Shown: positions 9,309-18,926, counted from the stretch's first letter. The stretch: DNA of 64,000 bases from Photobacterium frigidiphilum (GCF_003025615.1 NZ_PYMJ01000022.1:1-64000); one strand, 5' to 3'. A program made the numbers and translations. Notes: a model not told the origin generated them from the letters alone.

Positions 9309-11301
9309 TTTCACATTTCTTCATCCGTATTGGTTCTTCGTTCTTATTCCTTTAGGGCTAATATTGCCTTGGTTAAAAGGTAAAGCGCACCATTCAGGAT
9401 TGATTGCACCGCACCTTGCCAAGCATTTAGGGCTTGAACGAGGCAAAGTAAAAAACACACCTTTCGTTATCTTAGCGTTGGGTTGGTTACTATCAGTACT
9501 CGCATTAGCAGGACCAAGTTGGGAGAAAAATACCCTACCCGCTTATAGTCTTTCTGGTGCGCGAGTATTGGTGATGGACATGTCGAGATCAATGTACGCA
9601 ACAGATATTGCTCCAAAACGCTTAACACAGGCACGATTTAAGGCATTAGATATGTTGCCAGGCTGGAAAGAAGGTAGCACTGGTTTAGTCGCTTACGCCG
9701 CTGACGGCTATGTGGTTAGCCCACTCACCGAAGACAGCAGCACCTTAAAGAATTTGATCCCAAATTTATCGCCAGAAATCATGCCAATTCAAGGCAGCAA
9801 TGCGGCAGCAGGTGTGCAAGAGGCTATTACACTATTAAAACAAGCAGGGCATCAAGCTGGCGACATCATTATTATTACCGATGGTATGACCCAGCAAGAA
9901 TCCGATCAAACCATGGCCTTAGTTAAAAATCAGGATTACCGCTTATCAATATTAGCCGTAGGTACACAGCAAGGCGCGCCCATCAAACAACCTGATGGCA
10001 CATTATTAAGTAACAGCAATGGTAACCCTGTTATTGCCCGTGTAGAGGTAGACACGCTACTACCACTGGTAAAAAGCACAGGAGGAAATTTGCAGTTATC
10101 TCAAGCCAATAACCGTGATGTCGACACCATTGTGGCATTAACGGCTAAACCGCGAGAACAAGCCAATTTAGATAAAACCAAAGAATTAGAAGAGCGCGTA
10201 AACAACGGCTTTTGGCTATTACTTCCACTGCTTTTATTCGCACTGCTTGGATTTCGACGTGGTGTAGTGATTGCTGCAATGTTCGTATTAATGCCAATCG
10301 ATAATGCCAATGCTTCCCCTTGGGTAAACAGTAATCTGCGCGGTTATCAACTTTATGAACAAGGTAACTTTGCAGAAGCCGCAAGAAACTTTAACTCTCC
10401 CGCTTGGAAAGGGATTGCTGAATACAAGTCAGGCGACTACGAAAAAGCCATTGAAACCTTAAAGCCATTAACCGATCAAAGATCGCGTTATAACTTAGCG
10501 AATGCTTACGCACAAACAGGGAAGCTTGAGGAATCAGAAGCTATTTATGAATCAATCTTAAAAGATGATCCTAATGACGCTGATGCAAAAAAGAATCTTG
10601 AAATAGTTAAAAAAGCACAAGAGCAGCAACAGCAACAGCAACAAAAATCGGAGCAAGACAAATCAGAGAAGAACAAGTCGGAAAAAGAGAATCAACAGTC
10701 TGACTCAAAACAAGATAAATCTGATGACAGCAAGAATCAGCAATCACCATCAGATCAATCTGAATCTCAGCAAAGCAAAGATCAAAAGCAAGAAAGCTCA
10801 GATCAACAAAAAAACGGTCAACAAAATAAAGACCAGCAAAACGCTGATCAAGAGAAACAGCAAAAAGGGAAAGATCAACAATCGAGCGCTGATGGTGAAA
10901 AAAATGACCCTCAGCAGAACCAACAACAAGATAGTCAGCAACAAAACGAAAAACAAAGTGATCAAGATGCGAGTGCTAATAACTCATCAAGCCAAAATCA
11001 ACAAGCCAATGAAGCCGATAGCAATGAACCAAGTGACGAGGATAAAATTGCTCAGCAACAAGGTTCCTCAAAAGACGACACGAAAAATGATGCCGACAAA
11101 AAGATAAAAGCTGTGCCCGCAGACAGTAACGACATAAAAAATAGCCCAGAAAATAGTAATGCCAGCCCCTTGTCAGCCAGCAACCCTGTGCTAAAGAAGC
11201 TAGAACAAGTACCCGATAATACGAGTGGGCTTATTCGTGCTCAACTGCTACTGCAAGCAAGACAAAAGCAAGCACCTACAGCTACCGAAAATTCATGGTG
11301 A
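9301..11301 (+). CDS. VWA and TPR fusion membrane protein, BatB/BatC-like
   Basis: A 666-residue protein starting at GTG. Membrane segments lie at about 10-25 and 55-72. A VWA domain follows with MIDAS residues DMSRS (Asp93, Ser95, Ser97), then a membrane pair near 303-335. A periplasmic-side TPR region (about 345-430) has repeats such as YNLANAYAQTGKLEESEAIY. The rest, from about 437 to 610, is a highly polar Gln/Lys/Ser/Asp-rich tract. In Bacteroides, BatB and BatC are separate; here they are one chain. The low-complexity tract is probably disordered and may vary in length between strains. Confidence 0.9.
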   Translation: MANFTFLHPYWFFVLIPLGLILPWLKGKAHHSGLIAPHLAKHLGLERGKVKNTPFVILALGWLLSVLALAGPSWEKNTLPAYSLSGARVLVMDMSRSMYATDIAPKRLTQARFKALDMLPGWKEGSTGLVAYAADGYVVSPLTEDSSTLKNLIPNLSPEIMPIQGSNAAAGVQEAITLLKQAGHQAGDIIIITDGMTQQESDQTMALVKNQDYRLSILAVGTQQGAPIKQPDGTLLSNSNGNPVIARVEVDTLLPLVKSTGGNLQLSQANNRDVDTIVALTAKPREQANLDKTKELEERVNNGFWLLLPLLLFALLGFRRGVVIAAMFVLMPIDNANASPWVNSNLRGYQLYEQGNFAEAARNFNSPAWKGIAEYKSGDYEKAIETLKPLTDQRSRYNLANAYAQTGKLEESEAIYESILKDDPNDADAKKNLEIVKKAQEQQQQQQQKSEQDKSEKNKSEKENQQSDSKQDKSDDSKNQQSPSDQSESQQSKDQKQESSDQQKNGQQNKDQQNADQEKQQKGKDQQSSADGEKNDPQQNQQQDSQQQNEKQSDQDASANNSSSQNQQANEADSNEPSDEDKIAQQQGSSKDDTKNDADKKIKAVPADSNDIKNSPENSNASPLSASNPVLKKLEQVPDNTSGLIRAQLLLQARQKQAPTATENSW

Positions 11302-13022
11302 TAAAAACAATGAACAAAATGATGAAACGTTATTTTCAGTTAAAGCGCCCTTGTATCTCCCTTTTAGGGGCATTGCTATTCATTATCGGCTCACTACCTA
11401 CAGCCGCTTCAGCTGCACAAGCAATTGCAACGGTGTCTAAAAATATTGTGGGTGTGAACGAAGTCTTTCAATTAGTCGTCTCTGTCGATGCCAATATAAA
11501 TACTAACTCTCTGGATTTATCACCGCTTGCGACCTATTTTACCTATGGACGCCCTAGCGTCAGCAGCATAAATTCGTTCAATAATGGTGTGGTTTCACGT
11601 AATACAGAGTGGAAAGTGGCTATAGCAACCAAAGCAATTGGCGAATTTACGATACCGAGCTTTCGAATTGGCAGCTCCACCACTGAACCCATTACCATCA
11701 CGTCCTTAAAAAGTAGTAACGCAAGCCCTGCAGCTAAATCGACAGAGCCCGATATTAAAGTCGATGCTGAAATAGATAAACGTCAGCTATACGTAGGTGA
11801 AAGTTTACGCTATCGAGTTCAAATTCGAATCGGAGAGCAAATGGATCAAGCAGCTTTAGTTGCGCCATTTGGTGACGGCCTTGATATTGTGCAAGATGGT
11901 GATGATAGACAAGCAGAAACGGTGCTTAACGGACGCCGATATATAGTGATTACTCGCTATTACCAAATTAGTGCCACCAAAGCAGGCACCATTACGTTAG
12001 AAGGTGCGCAATTTAAAGGAAGTGTTGTAAAAGGCAGTCGTGGTTTCGGTTCAACATTGAGTGTGCCAGTTGATAAAAAAGCCAAAGACATCACACTGAA
12101 TATCAAAGGTAAGCCAGATAATTATCAAGGTTTATGGTTACCTACCCCTGAACTAAAAATTGAACAACAATGGCAACCACAACAGGGATCATCGCAATTA
12201 AATAACATTCATGTGGGTGAGCCAATCACACGCGTCATCACGTTACACATTAAAAATACCGCCCAAAGCAGTATGCCGAATCTAGTATTAACCTACCCTA
12301 GCTCAGTCAGAATGTATGACGAAAAGCCGGTGTACAGCAATAACAATGGCTTCACTAGCATGACGGTAAAACAAGTTATTATTCCACGAAAAGACGGTTC
12401 GCTAGTTCTGCCTGAACTATCAATCAACTGGTGGAATACAATTACAGGCACCCAAGAAACCAGTAAAGTTGACGGACTTTCATTAACGGTATTGCCGGGT
12501 GATAACGCGAATACAGTCAGTACGCCTATGGTGCCAGCTTTACCTGATAGCCAGCCCACAACAGAAACAAAGCCTACTGAAATAACTGTAGTTACTGATT
12601 CTGGTTGGTGGCCTTGGCTAACGGCTATCTTTGCCACCTTATGGATTATAACGCTGCTACTTTGGTTGCGAGCAAGAAAGATAGTAACCCCTACTGCTAA
12701 CGTATCATCTAAAAATATAGCTATATCATCAGATAGTTACAGCCGATTAGTGCAAGCGGTAACTGCAAATAATGCACTTAAAGTGCAAACCTATTATCAA
12801 CAGTGGGCTAAACATTCTTTACCTGATGGTCTAGTGACTCAGATGGATCAAGAAGTCGCAAATATGATGGCTGCTATTTATAGCAAACACAGCCAAGAAG
12901 GTAATAACAGCATGATGTGGAATAACGCAATATTACTGTCTTTATTGCAACAAGCACGTAATCATTCTGCCCAATCATTACAATCTTCGGCGCTAGAAGA
13001 ACTCATCCCAACAAAATCCTGA
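11295..13022 (+). CDS. BatD-like exported membrane-anchored protein
   Basis: A 575-residue protein with a signal peptide ending near the SAAQ at about residues 38-42. Large beta-rich extracytoplasmic domains follow, then a single membrane helix at about 431-455 (WPWLTAIFATLWIITLLLWL) and a cytoplasmic tail. This is the BatD (oxygen tolerance protein) layout. It is the last gene of the MoxR/VWA operon and overlaps the previous gene by 7 bases. An ATG five codons in is an alternative start. A strong terminator follows. Confidence 0.86.
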   Translation: MVIKTMNKMMKRYFQLKRPCISLLGALLFIIGSLPTAASAAQAIATVSKNIVGVNEVFQLVVSVDANINTNSLDLSPLATYFTYGRPSVSSINSFNNGVVSRNTEWKVAIATKAIGEFTIPSFRIGSSTTEPITITSLKSSNASPAAKSTEPDIKVDAEIDKRQLYVGESLRYRVQIRIGEQMDQAALVAPFGDGLDIVQDGDDRQAETVLNGRRYIVITRYYQISATKAGTITLEGAQFKGSVVKGSRGFGSTLSVPVDKKAKDITLNIKGKPDNYQGLWLPTPELKIEQQWQPQQGSSQLNNIHVGEPITRVITLHIKNTAQSSMPNLVLTYPSSVRMYDEKPVYSNNNGFTSMTVKQVIIPRKDGSLVLPELSINWWNTITGTQETSKVDGLSLTVLPGDNANTVSTPMVPALPDSQPTTETKPTEITVVTDSGWWPWLTAIFATLWIITLLLWLRARKIVTPTANVSSKNIAISSDSYSRLVQAVTANNALKVQTYYQQWAKHSLPDGLVTQMDQEVANMMAAIYSKHSQEGNNSMMWNNAILLSLLQQARNHSAQSLQSSALEELIPTKS

Positions 13023-13059
13023 ATATTCATTCAAACGAATGATAGGATTCTCCCTTCAG

Positions 13060-13087
13060 AAGCTCATGCTAAAACATGAGCTTTTTT
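13060..13087 (+). terminator. Intrinsic terminator of MoxR/VWA operon
   Basis: AGCTCATG and CATGAGCT form an 8-bp stem around a 6-base loop and are followed by six T. It lies 38 bases after the batD-like stop. Confidence 0.88.
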
Positions 13088-13298
13088 AACAATAGTCATT
13101 AAACTAACGCCTCAAAAAAATTATCTATCCCATTTAAAACCCATTGGTTACCTACATCACAACAAATAAGGTTAAAAGCTTGTAATGCAAAAGTTTCTAA
13201 AAAGATAGCTGGTAATCTATCGCAGATCCTGTTAAAAATTGGCCTGAGAGCGAAATAAAACGCTCCGATATATAAATATAAAATATGCAGGATATATT

Positions 13299-14534
13299 AT
13301 GAGTCAAACACAACCATTTTTAGCCCGAGTCGCTAGCGGAAGTTTGGTTATCCAAATTATCGTTGGTATCGTCGCAGGTATTCTCCTTGCGTCTGTAGCA
13401 CCAGAATCAGCAATCAGTGTTGGTTTCCTTGGTGGTTTATTTGTTAGTGCACTTAAAGCTGTAGCACCTATTTTGGTCTTCATACTTGTTGCCTCTTCGA
13501 TTGCAAACCAAAAGAAAGGTGCGCACACGAACATGAAGCCAATCATTATGCTGTACCTATTCGGTACACTAATGGCAGCATTAACCGCAGTAGTAATGAG
13601 CTTCCTTTTCCCTACCACTTTAACGCTTGTTGCTGGCAACGCGACAGCATCACCCCCTGAAGGTATTGCTGAAGTTCTTAACACACTTTTATTCAAAATC
13701 GTTGATAACCCTGTAAATGCACTAATGTCAGGTAACTTCATTGGTATTCTTGCATGGGCAATTGCACTAGGTTTTGCACTGCACCAAGCAAGTGATGCAA
13801 CAAAGCAAGTGTTCCACGACATGTCTAACGGCGTAACATTGATTGTTCGTTTTGTTATTCGCTTAGCACCAATCGGTATTTTCGGTCTGGTTGCTAACAC
13901 ATTTGCAGAAACAGGTTTTGCAGCACTAGCAGGTTACGCACACTTACTTGCTGTACTGCTTGGCTCTATGGCAGTTATTGCGTTAGTGGTTAACCCTGCG
14001 ATTGTTTTCTTCAAAACAAAAGAAAACCCATATCCATTGGTTTTCCGTTGTATCCGTGAAAGTGGTATTACTGCATTCTTCACACGTAGCTCTGCAGCAA
14101 ACATTCCGGTAAACATGCAGCTGTGTAAAGATTTAGACCTGCACGAAGATACATACTCTGTATCTATCCCACTAGGTGCAACAATCAACATGGCGGGCGC
14201 TGCAATTACGATTACAGTATTAACGCTTGCTGCTGTTCATACTATGGGCGTGGAGGTTGATATCGCAACAGCGGTACTATTAAGTGTTGTAGCAGCCGTT
14301 TCTGCTTGTGGCGCATCAGGTGTGGCAGGAGGCTCTCTACTACTTATCCCACTAGCATGTAGCTTGTTTGGTATTCCAAACGAAGTGGCGATGCAAGTTG
14401 TTGCTGTTGGCTTTATCATTGGTGTTATTCAAGATTCAGCTGAAACAGCACTAAACAGCTCAACAGATGTTCTTTTCACAGCCGCTGCTTGTAAAGCTGC
14501 TGAAGCGAAAGTTGCATCACCTCACGTTGCGTAA
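13299..14534 (+). CDS. sstT: Serine/threonine:sodium symporter
   Basis: A 411-residue member of the dicarboxylate/amino acid:cation symporter (DAACS) family, matching SstT in length and sequence style. It has about eight hydrophobic segments and the conserved regions [12 protein letters not shown] and [11 protein letters not shown] that form the substrate and sodium sites. It imports serine and threonine with Na+. AGGAT precedes the ATG. It stands alone with its own leader (about 200 bases with small hairpins at 13203-13220 and 13250-13268) and its own terminator. The leader does not match a riboswitch I know. Confidence 0.93.
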   Translation: MSQTQPFLARVASGSLVIQIIVGIVAGILLASVAPESAISVGFLGGLFVSALKAVAPILVFILVASSIANQKKGAHTNMKPIIMLYLFGTLMAALTAVVMSFLFPTTLTLVAGNATASPPEGIAEVLNTLLFKIVDNPVNALMSGNFIGILAWAIALGFALHQASDATKQVFHDMSNGVTLIVRFVIRLAPIGIFGLVANTFAETGFAALAGYAHLLAVLLGSMAVIALVVNPAIVFFKTKENPYPLVFRCIRESGITAFFTRSSAANIPVNMQLCKDLDLHEDTYSVSIPLGATINMAGAAITITVLTLAAVHTMGVEVDIATAVLLSVVAAVSACGASGVAGGSLLLIPLACSLFGIPNEVAMQVVAVGFIIGVIQDSAETALNSSTDVLFTAAACKAAEAKVASPHVA

Positions 14535-14565
14535 TAAACGTATTTAACAACGTAATAGATATGAA

Positions 14566-14597
14566 AAGCGGCAGCCATTAGGTTGCCGCTTTTTTTC
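14566..14597 (+). terminator. Intrinsic terminator of sstT
   Basis: AGCGGCA and TGCCGCT form a 7-bp GC-rich stem followed by a run of seven or more T, 32 bases after the sstT stop. Confidence 0.9.
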
Positions 14598-14870
14598 CCA
14601 TAAGTAAAAAACTAGACGTTATCGGTCATATTACTGAATAGCGTTAAATCTAATATATAACTTCTGTCCAACTCTGGCTTAGGATGATAACTCTAAGCTG
14701 AATCTGCTCCATTGTCATTTAGAGTCGTTAGTCATAACAGATTACTCTCTAAGTCAGTTTTGTCCCATTATTTCTTAAGTCAAAGGTCATATACGCTCTG
14801 TTCATTTGAGATTGTATGAGCAGCATCAGTGATTTACTACTTCTACATCGTTGCTAGTCACTAAAAAAAC

Positions 14871-14907
14871 AAAAGGTCGAGTCACTATTCAGTGACTCGA
14901 CCTTTTT
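14871..14907 (-). terminator. Strong bidirectional terminator
   Basis: AAAGGTCGAGTCACT and its exact complement form a 15-bp stem around ATTC, flanked by A and T runs. It can stop transcription from both sides; the nearest gene is the small minus-strand gene ending at 14946. Confidence 0.9.
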
Positions 14908-14945
14908 GCTTGAATCCAGCCCCAAGTTGCAAACGAGGTTTTATA

Positions 14946-15137
14946 TTAGTTCTGAAGGTCTTCGACCTTGTCAGAAATGGCACTAAAGTCATCCATTGCT
15001 TGATCTTTAACGTCTTCATAAACGTCTCTAACATCTTCAAATGACCGAGAATTAGTTAGATCAGAGAATTGGTCTTGATAAGTCACACCAATATAAATAC
15101 CAAAGCCAATTAACGCCAATACAATATATTTTAACAT
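14946..15137 (-). CDS. Small single-pass membrane protein, unknown function
   Basis: A 63-residue protein starting MLKYIVLALIGFGIYIGVTY, a hydrophobic segment that is either an uncleaved anchor or a signal sequence. An acidic, amphipathic helical tail follows (DVRDVYEDVKDQAMDD). A weak GGTGAG lies upstream. It is followed by a strong terminator, which supports expression as a real gene. I do not recognise a family. Confidence 0.6.
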   Translation of the reverse strand: MLKYIVLALIGFGIYIGVTYQDQFSDLTNSRSFEDVRDVYEDVKDQAMDDFSAISDKVEDLQN

Positions 15138-15270
15138 TTGCTACTCACCATTTATTTTTCTATTTCTAGAGTCTATGTATCTTTCAACATAATATACTCA
15201 ATCATCTTACCGTTAATTTTATACCGACAGCTGACTAATGGTGTTATTTTTTTGCTCTTTTTAAAGCAAA

Positions 15271-15606
15271 TCACGTGTTAGTGATATCTCGAATCGCACG
15301 ATTTGATCGATTAATCAAATTATCAACCGCCTTACGTTTGGTGTTTTTTACACTTCGTTCAGTGCGTTTTTCAACGTAAGTGCCCTCTTTCGCCTCTTGT
15401 ATTGAACGCTGGGTATTATCAAATTTATTCTGGCTGTTATTAATACTATTTTTAGTCTTCTGCACAGAGTGGTGTGCCTTTTGTAGACTGTTATCAACTT
15501 GATTTAATCGCTCAACCAAATTGTCTGCATGGGCAGAAGATACGGCAAGCAAACCGAGTAAGGGGGCATATTTTATAAAAAGCGACGCGTTTGTACGAGA
15601 AAACAT
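15271..15606 (-). CDS. Exported coiled-coil protein, unknown function
   Basis: A 111-residue protein with a signal peptide (cleavage likely after SSAHA, about residue 27). A polar helical region follows, rich in Asn, Gln, Lys and Ser with heptad-like spacing (LVERLNQVDNSLQKAHH), and a basic C terminus. GGAG lies 5 bases before the ATG. It is probably periplasmic. Function is not recognisable. Confidence 0.65.
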   Translation of the reverse strand: MFSRTNASLFIKYAPLLGLLAVSSAHADNLVERLNQVDNSLQKAHHSVQKTKNSINNSQNKFDNTQRSIQEAKEGTYVEKRTERSVKNTKRKAVDNLINRSNRAIRDITNT

Positions 15607-15840
15607 TTAAGCTCCAATTCACATATTCATTAAATCGAACAGGCCGTAAATACTAACAACGGTGCCTTTAATCCCTTAATAAAACGAAATAATAAAAATT
15701 AAAGTGCTTTTTTGCTTTTATTTTATGTTCATATTCATCATTGAATAACCCTGAAAAACAGAAGTTCCCCAATGGTCGAGATACGCTGAACCATACTGGC
15801 GTTTTATCATGCAGTTATTGAGTTTCTTTTCAGCGGAACA

Positions 15841-15888
15841 AAAACAGCCCTGAAGTAAAACCTTCACGAGGTAGACTTGCAGGGCTTT
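15841..15888 (-). terminator. Terminator after the PLP-enzyme gene
   Basis: AGCCCTG and CAGGGCT pair across an internal arm containing ACCTCGTGAAGGT, followed on the minus strand by GTTTTTG. It lies about 90 bases past the stop at 15976. The remaining bases from 15607 to 15975 show no gene. Confidence 0.6.
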
Positions 15889-15975
15889 ATCGTTATTTTA
15901 GAAATTTCAAGCCTGTGACATTGTTTGAATCTATTTATATCTTATTGTTTTTATATTTATCTTACTAAACGTTAC

Positions 15976-17217
15976 TTATTTTTTTATTAGAAATGGCGCT
16001 AATTCAGTAAAAAGTAAATCAATTTCATCGATCGTGTTGTAGTGCATCAAGCCAATGCGAATAACACCACCTTTATCCATTACACCTAACTGTTTACATA
16101 ACCCTTGCGCGTAGAAATGACCATTCCACACACACATGTTATTTTTCCCAAGATGTGCCGCAACATCTGATGGCATTACATCATCAATTCGTATAGCAAA
16201 AGTTGGTGTGCGCTCACTTAGTAGGTTTGGGCTATTAATTCCATACAAACTCACGTTACCAAACTCTGAAAGCTTACTTAAAAAATGGTGACTAAGGTTT
16301 TTTTCATGCTCTTGATATTGAACAAAACTCGTTAATAAGCGTTGACGTAACGATGCATCTTGATCGCCCCATTGCGCAAGATAATCCACCGCAGCAACGA
16401 ATCCAGCTAACGCCTCAAAACTTTGTGTGCCAGTTTCAAACCGTCCGGGGCCTTCATCTGTCGCGGGTTCAACTTTATAAGGTTGCAATGTCTGTAACCA
16501 TTGGGGAGCAATGTAAGCGATACCCACATGCGGACCAAAGAACTTATAGGCTGAACACACTAAAAAGTCACAACCAAGATCTTGCACATCAACTAGACCG
16601 TGTGGCATATAGTGAACCGCATCAACATAAACTTGCGCGTCAACAGCATGTGCAGCATCGATTAATCGTTTTACATCCACTAAAGAGCCAGTGGTATTCG
16701 AGGCGTATGTCACTGCCACTAAACGGGTTTTATCACTAAGCAAAGATTCAAAATGATCATAATCTAACGTGCAATCTTCTTCATTCACTCGCACTTGGTG
16801 AACAATCACACCTTTATCTTCAGCGGCTTGTTGCCAGCTAGACACATTTGAATAGTGATCTAACGCTGTTACGATCACCTCATCACCTGCTTGCCAATCG
16901 CGACTAATCGCACGACTTAATTGAAAGGTGAGAGAGGTCATGTTTGCGCCAAACACAATATTGTTGGGTGACGCTGCACCTAATAATGCTTGAGCCGATA
17001 TTCTCGCTTCTTGCATCAAAGATACGGTTACTGAACTTGAGAAAAAAGAACCACCAAGGTTAGAGTTGTAGTGTCCAAGATACCCTACCATTGCATCTAA
17101 AACAGGCTGAGGAACTTGTGACCCACCTGGACCATCAAAAAAGTAAACTGGCTTATTATTGACCGTTTGATGTAAAGCGGGAAACGCAGGGCGAACAGCA
17201 TTAGGCGTGAAGAGCAT
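15976..17217 (-). CDS. PLP-dependent class V aminotransferase-fold protein (VC1184-type, cysteine-desulfurase-like)
   Basis: A 413-residue fold-type I PLP enzyme similar to SufS/NifS. The PLP lysine is Lys225 in CSAYKFFGPH. In SufS the catalytic cysteine sits in a GHHCAQ-like loop; the matching stretch here reads GHFYAQ, placing Tyr369 at the cysteine position. This argues against cysteine desulfurase activity and fits the subfamily named after Vibrio cholerae VC1184. A strong AAAGGAGG precedes the ATG, which lies inside the upstream dioxygenase gene (17-base overlap), so the two are coupled. The substrate is unknown; an amino acid modified by the dioxygenase is a reasonable guess. Confidence 0.88.
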   Translation of the reverse strand: MLFTPNAVRPAFPALHQTVNNKPVYFFDGPGGSQVPQPVLDAMVGYLGHYNSNLGGSFFSSSVTVSLMQEARISAQALLGAASPNNIVFGANMTSLTFQLSRAISRDWQAGDEVIVTALDHYSNVSSWQQAAEDKGVIVHQVRVNEEDCTLDYDHFESLLSDKTRLVAVTYASNTTGSLVDVKRLIDAAHAVDAQVYVDAVHYMPHGLVDVQDLGCDFLVCSAYKFFGPHVGIAYIAPQWLQTLQPYKVEPATDEGPGRFETGTQSFEALAGFVAAVDYLAQWGDQDASLRQRLLTSFVQYQEHEKNLSHHFLSKLSEFGNVSLYGINSPNLLSERTPTFAIRIDDVMPSDVAAHLGKNNMCVWNGHFYAQGLCKQLGVMDKGGVIRIGLMHYNTIDEIDLLFTELAPFLIKK

Positions 17218-17857
17218 GAGCTGCCTCCTTTGCTGTCAGTACAAACAAATCAAGGTAGCCTTGCTCATCTTGCTTTACTGCTTTAATCGGACGCGCGTTA
17301 TGCCATAGTTGGTTATCCGCTAAAATAGCAACTTCGCCTTGTTGTAACGCCATACTTAAAAATGGGATGTCTGTTTTATCTCGATAAACCATGAATTCGC
17401 CACCTTCAATGTTATGACGATCAATACCAATCACTGCAATATGATTAAATCCATCTTGGTGTACCCCTTCTGGCGCAACTTGTGTTTCACCATTGATTGC
17501 AGCAATACGAATTTGATGGATTTCGATCTCTTGCTCATCAGACAGTACGTTGGCATTTTTAAAGACTTCACACATCTCAAACATACCGGCGCTACTAAGA
17601 ATACTTTCATCTAATGCTTCAAAGCTTCGGCAAACATTTCCTTGAAAGGTATTAACCTCATCAGACTGCATAAAACTACGCGGTGGCATGGCTTGAACTT
17701 TGCCATTACTTACTCTCACAATTGAATAACGACGTAATCGATATTCACCATCAGCGTGATCAGTTTTGGGTAATTGGTCGAATGATGGAGAAAGTTCTTT
17801 TACCGCTTGTCCACTTAATTGAGTCAGTTGTAGAGTACGATCGAGCAGAGAATTCAT
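17201..17857 (-). CDS. Fe(II)/2-oxoglutarate dioxygenase family protein (PF10014-like)
   Basis: A 218-residue protein with the facial-triad pattern of non-haem iron dioxygenases: His133 and Asp135 in HQDGFNH, and a distal His186 in LWHNARP, with a downstream basic residue for 2-oxoglutarate. The family (2OG-Fe_Oxy_2) includes amino acid hydroxylases such as isoleucine 4-hydroxylase. The residue pattern is seen; the hydroxylase role is inferred. It is the first gene of a two-gene unit and overlaps the PLP enzyme gene. AGGA lies 10 bases before the ATG. Confidence 0.82.
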   Translation of the reverse strand: MNSLLDRTLQLTQLSGQAVKELSPSFDQLPKTDHADGEYRLRRYSIVRVSNGKVQAMPPRSFMQSDEVNTFQGNVCRSFEALDESILSSAGMFEMCEVFKNANVLSDEQEIEIHQIRIAAINGETQVAPEGVHQDGFNHIAVIGIDRHNIEGGEFMVYRDKTDIPFLSMALQQGEVAILADNQLWHNARPIKAVKQDEQGYLDLFVLTAKEAAHALHA

Positions 17858-18361
17858 ATCATCTTGTCCTAGTGCTTGCTTAAGTCCCTAGCAAAAACCA
17901 ACATCCTGTTTAACGCTTAAGAATGTTATTTGGCGCCCGCCACTTTGTAACAATTCGATTACAATTAGAATTAAACAAAAAACTGCAAAAGCCAAGTAAA
18001 TGCAATTTAAATTTCAAACAAAAGCACAAATACAAAATAATAACCCACTATATAGATACAAATCAGCTTAACACTTCAAATTGACGGCCTTCGCTAGTGT
18101 GAAACTAGATATGTTCACCAACAAAAACATAACCAACTGATAATTAATAGTTTAAATATACAATATCGTAAATACAACGGTATATTTACGACCCAAAAAG
18201 CAGTGCATTATTCTGTTTGTGAGCAAGTGCTCATTTATAGTCTTTGTAGAACATACGATGAAAAGTGATGAGATTGAAGGTGGAATAAATAAGAAGGGAG
18301 GAAAAAATAGGCATTAAACATACATGTCTAATGCCGACTTTACACGCTTTGAAATATCATA
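17858..18361. other. Intergenic region without recognised gene
   Basis: About 500 AT-rich bases hold the promoter region of the dioxygenase gene (minus strand) and the 3' flank of the His-rich gene. I see no credible open frame, RNA gene or strong hairpin. Confidence 0.5.
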
Positions 18362-18700
18362 TTAACGACGTGGATTGTCTACATAATCATATCGGTCACC
18401 CGATTTCTTATAAAAAACGTTATCGACAATAGCGTAAGAGATACCAGCAATCACCGCAAAAGTTGCAATTTCAGGTAAACGGGAACGGTGATAATAGCGA
18501 TCACGTGGCGGCTGCACAACCACAACAGTATTGTGATGATGATGGTGCTTCTTCTTATACTTAGGCTGTACGACCACGACAGTATTATGGTGGTGTTTAT
18601 TATGCCCTTTACCGTGTCCTTTGCCATGTCCCTTACCTGCCCAAGCATACGAAGGAATCGCGAATGACATCATCAAGAAAATAGAAATTAATAATTTCAT
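18362..18700 (-). CDS. Exported histidine-rich repeat protein
   Basis: A 112-residue protein starting MKLLISIFLMM with a signal peptide cleaved near SYAWA. The mature part begins with GKGH repeated four-fold with small changes, then two copies of a unit made of a His run plus NTVVVVQP. A hydrophobic segment (EIATFAVIAGISYAIVDNVFY) and a charged tail follow. The His clusters suggest metal binding in the periplasm or at the outer membrane, but this is inference. I placed the start at 18700; a frame extending to 18733 would put 11 extra residues before the signal peptide. Confidence 0.7.
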   Translation of the reverse strand: MKLLISIFLMMSFAIPSYAWAGKGHGKGHGKGHNKHHHNTVVVVQPKYKKKHHHHHNTVVVVQPPRDRYYHRSRLPEIATFAVIAGISYAIVDNVFYKKSGDRYDYVDNPRR

Positions 18701-18926
18701 AAAATGCTCATAAGTAATTTTTATTATGAACATGGTACATTTGAACCTTCAGCGAATGTCATGCCAAAGTCAGTGCCGTGTTATGAGATCGACAGAACTG
18801 GACAAAAACATAGCAAAAAAGTTCCATTTATTACTAATTAATCATAAAAAACGGCTAGTTATAAACACTATAAAAAGCTCTGATTCAGACAAGATTAAGA
18901 GCAATAAAATGTAACAAGGAATTTCA

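Noticed and set aside
10724-11020. Microsatellite-like repeat in the VWA-TPR gene as a phase-variable switch
   Set aside because: The tract is mixed CAA, CAG, AAA and GAT codons, not a uniform short repeat, so slippage-based switching is not supported.
10620-11110. Plus-strand open frame of 127 codons in another frame of the VWA-TPR gene
   Set aside because: It arises from the CAA/AAA-rich low-complexity tract of the real gene and is very basic without structure.
13100-13298. Possible riboswitch in the sstT leader
   Set aside because: Small hairpins exist, but the sequence does not match lysine, glycine, TPP or other riboswitch cores that I know.
18726-18914. 62-codon plus-strand frame upstream of the zinc-ribbon remnant
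   Set aside because: No ribosome site or family features; it overlaps the promoter region of the His-rich gene.
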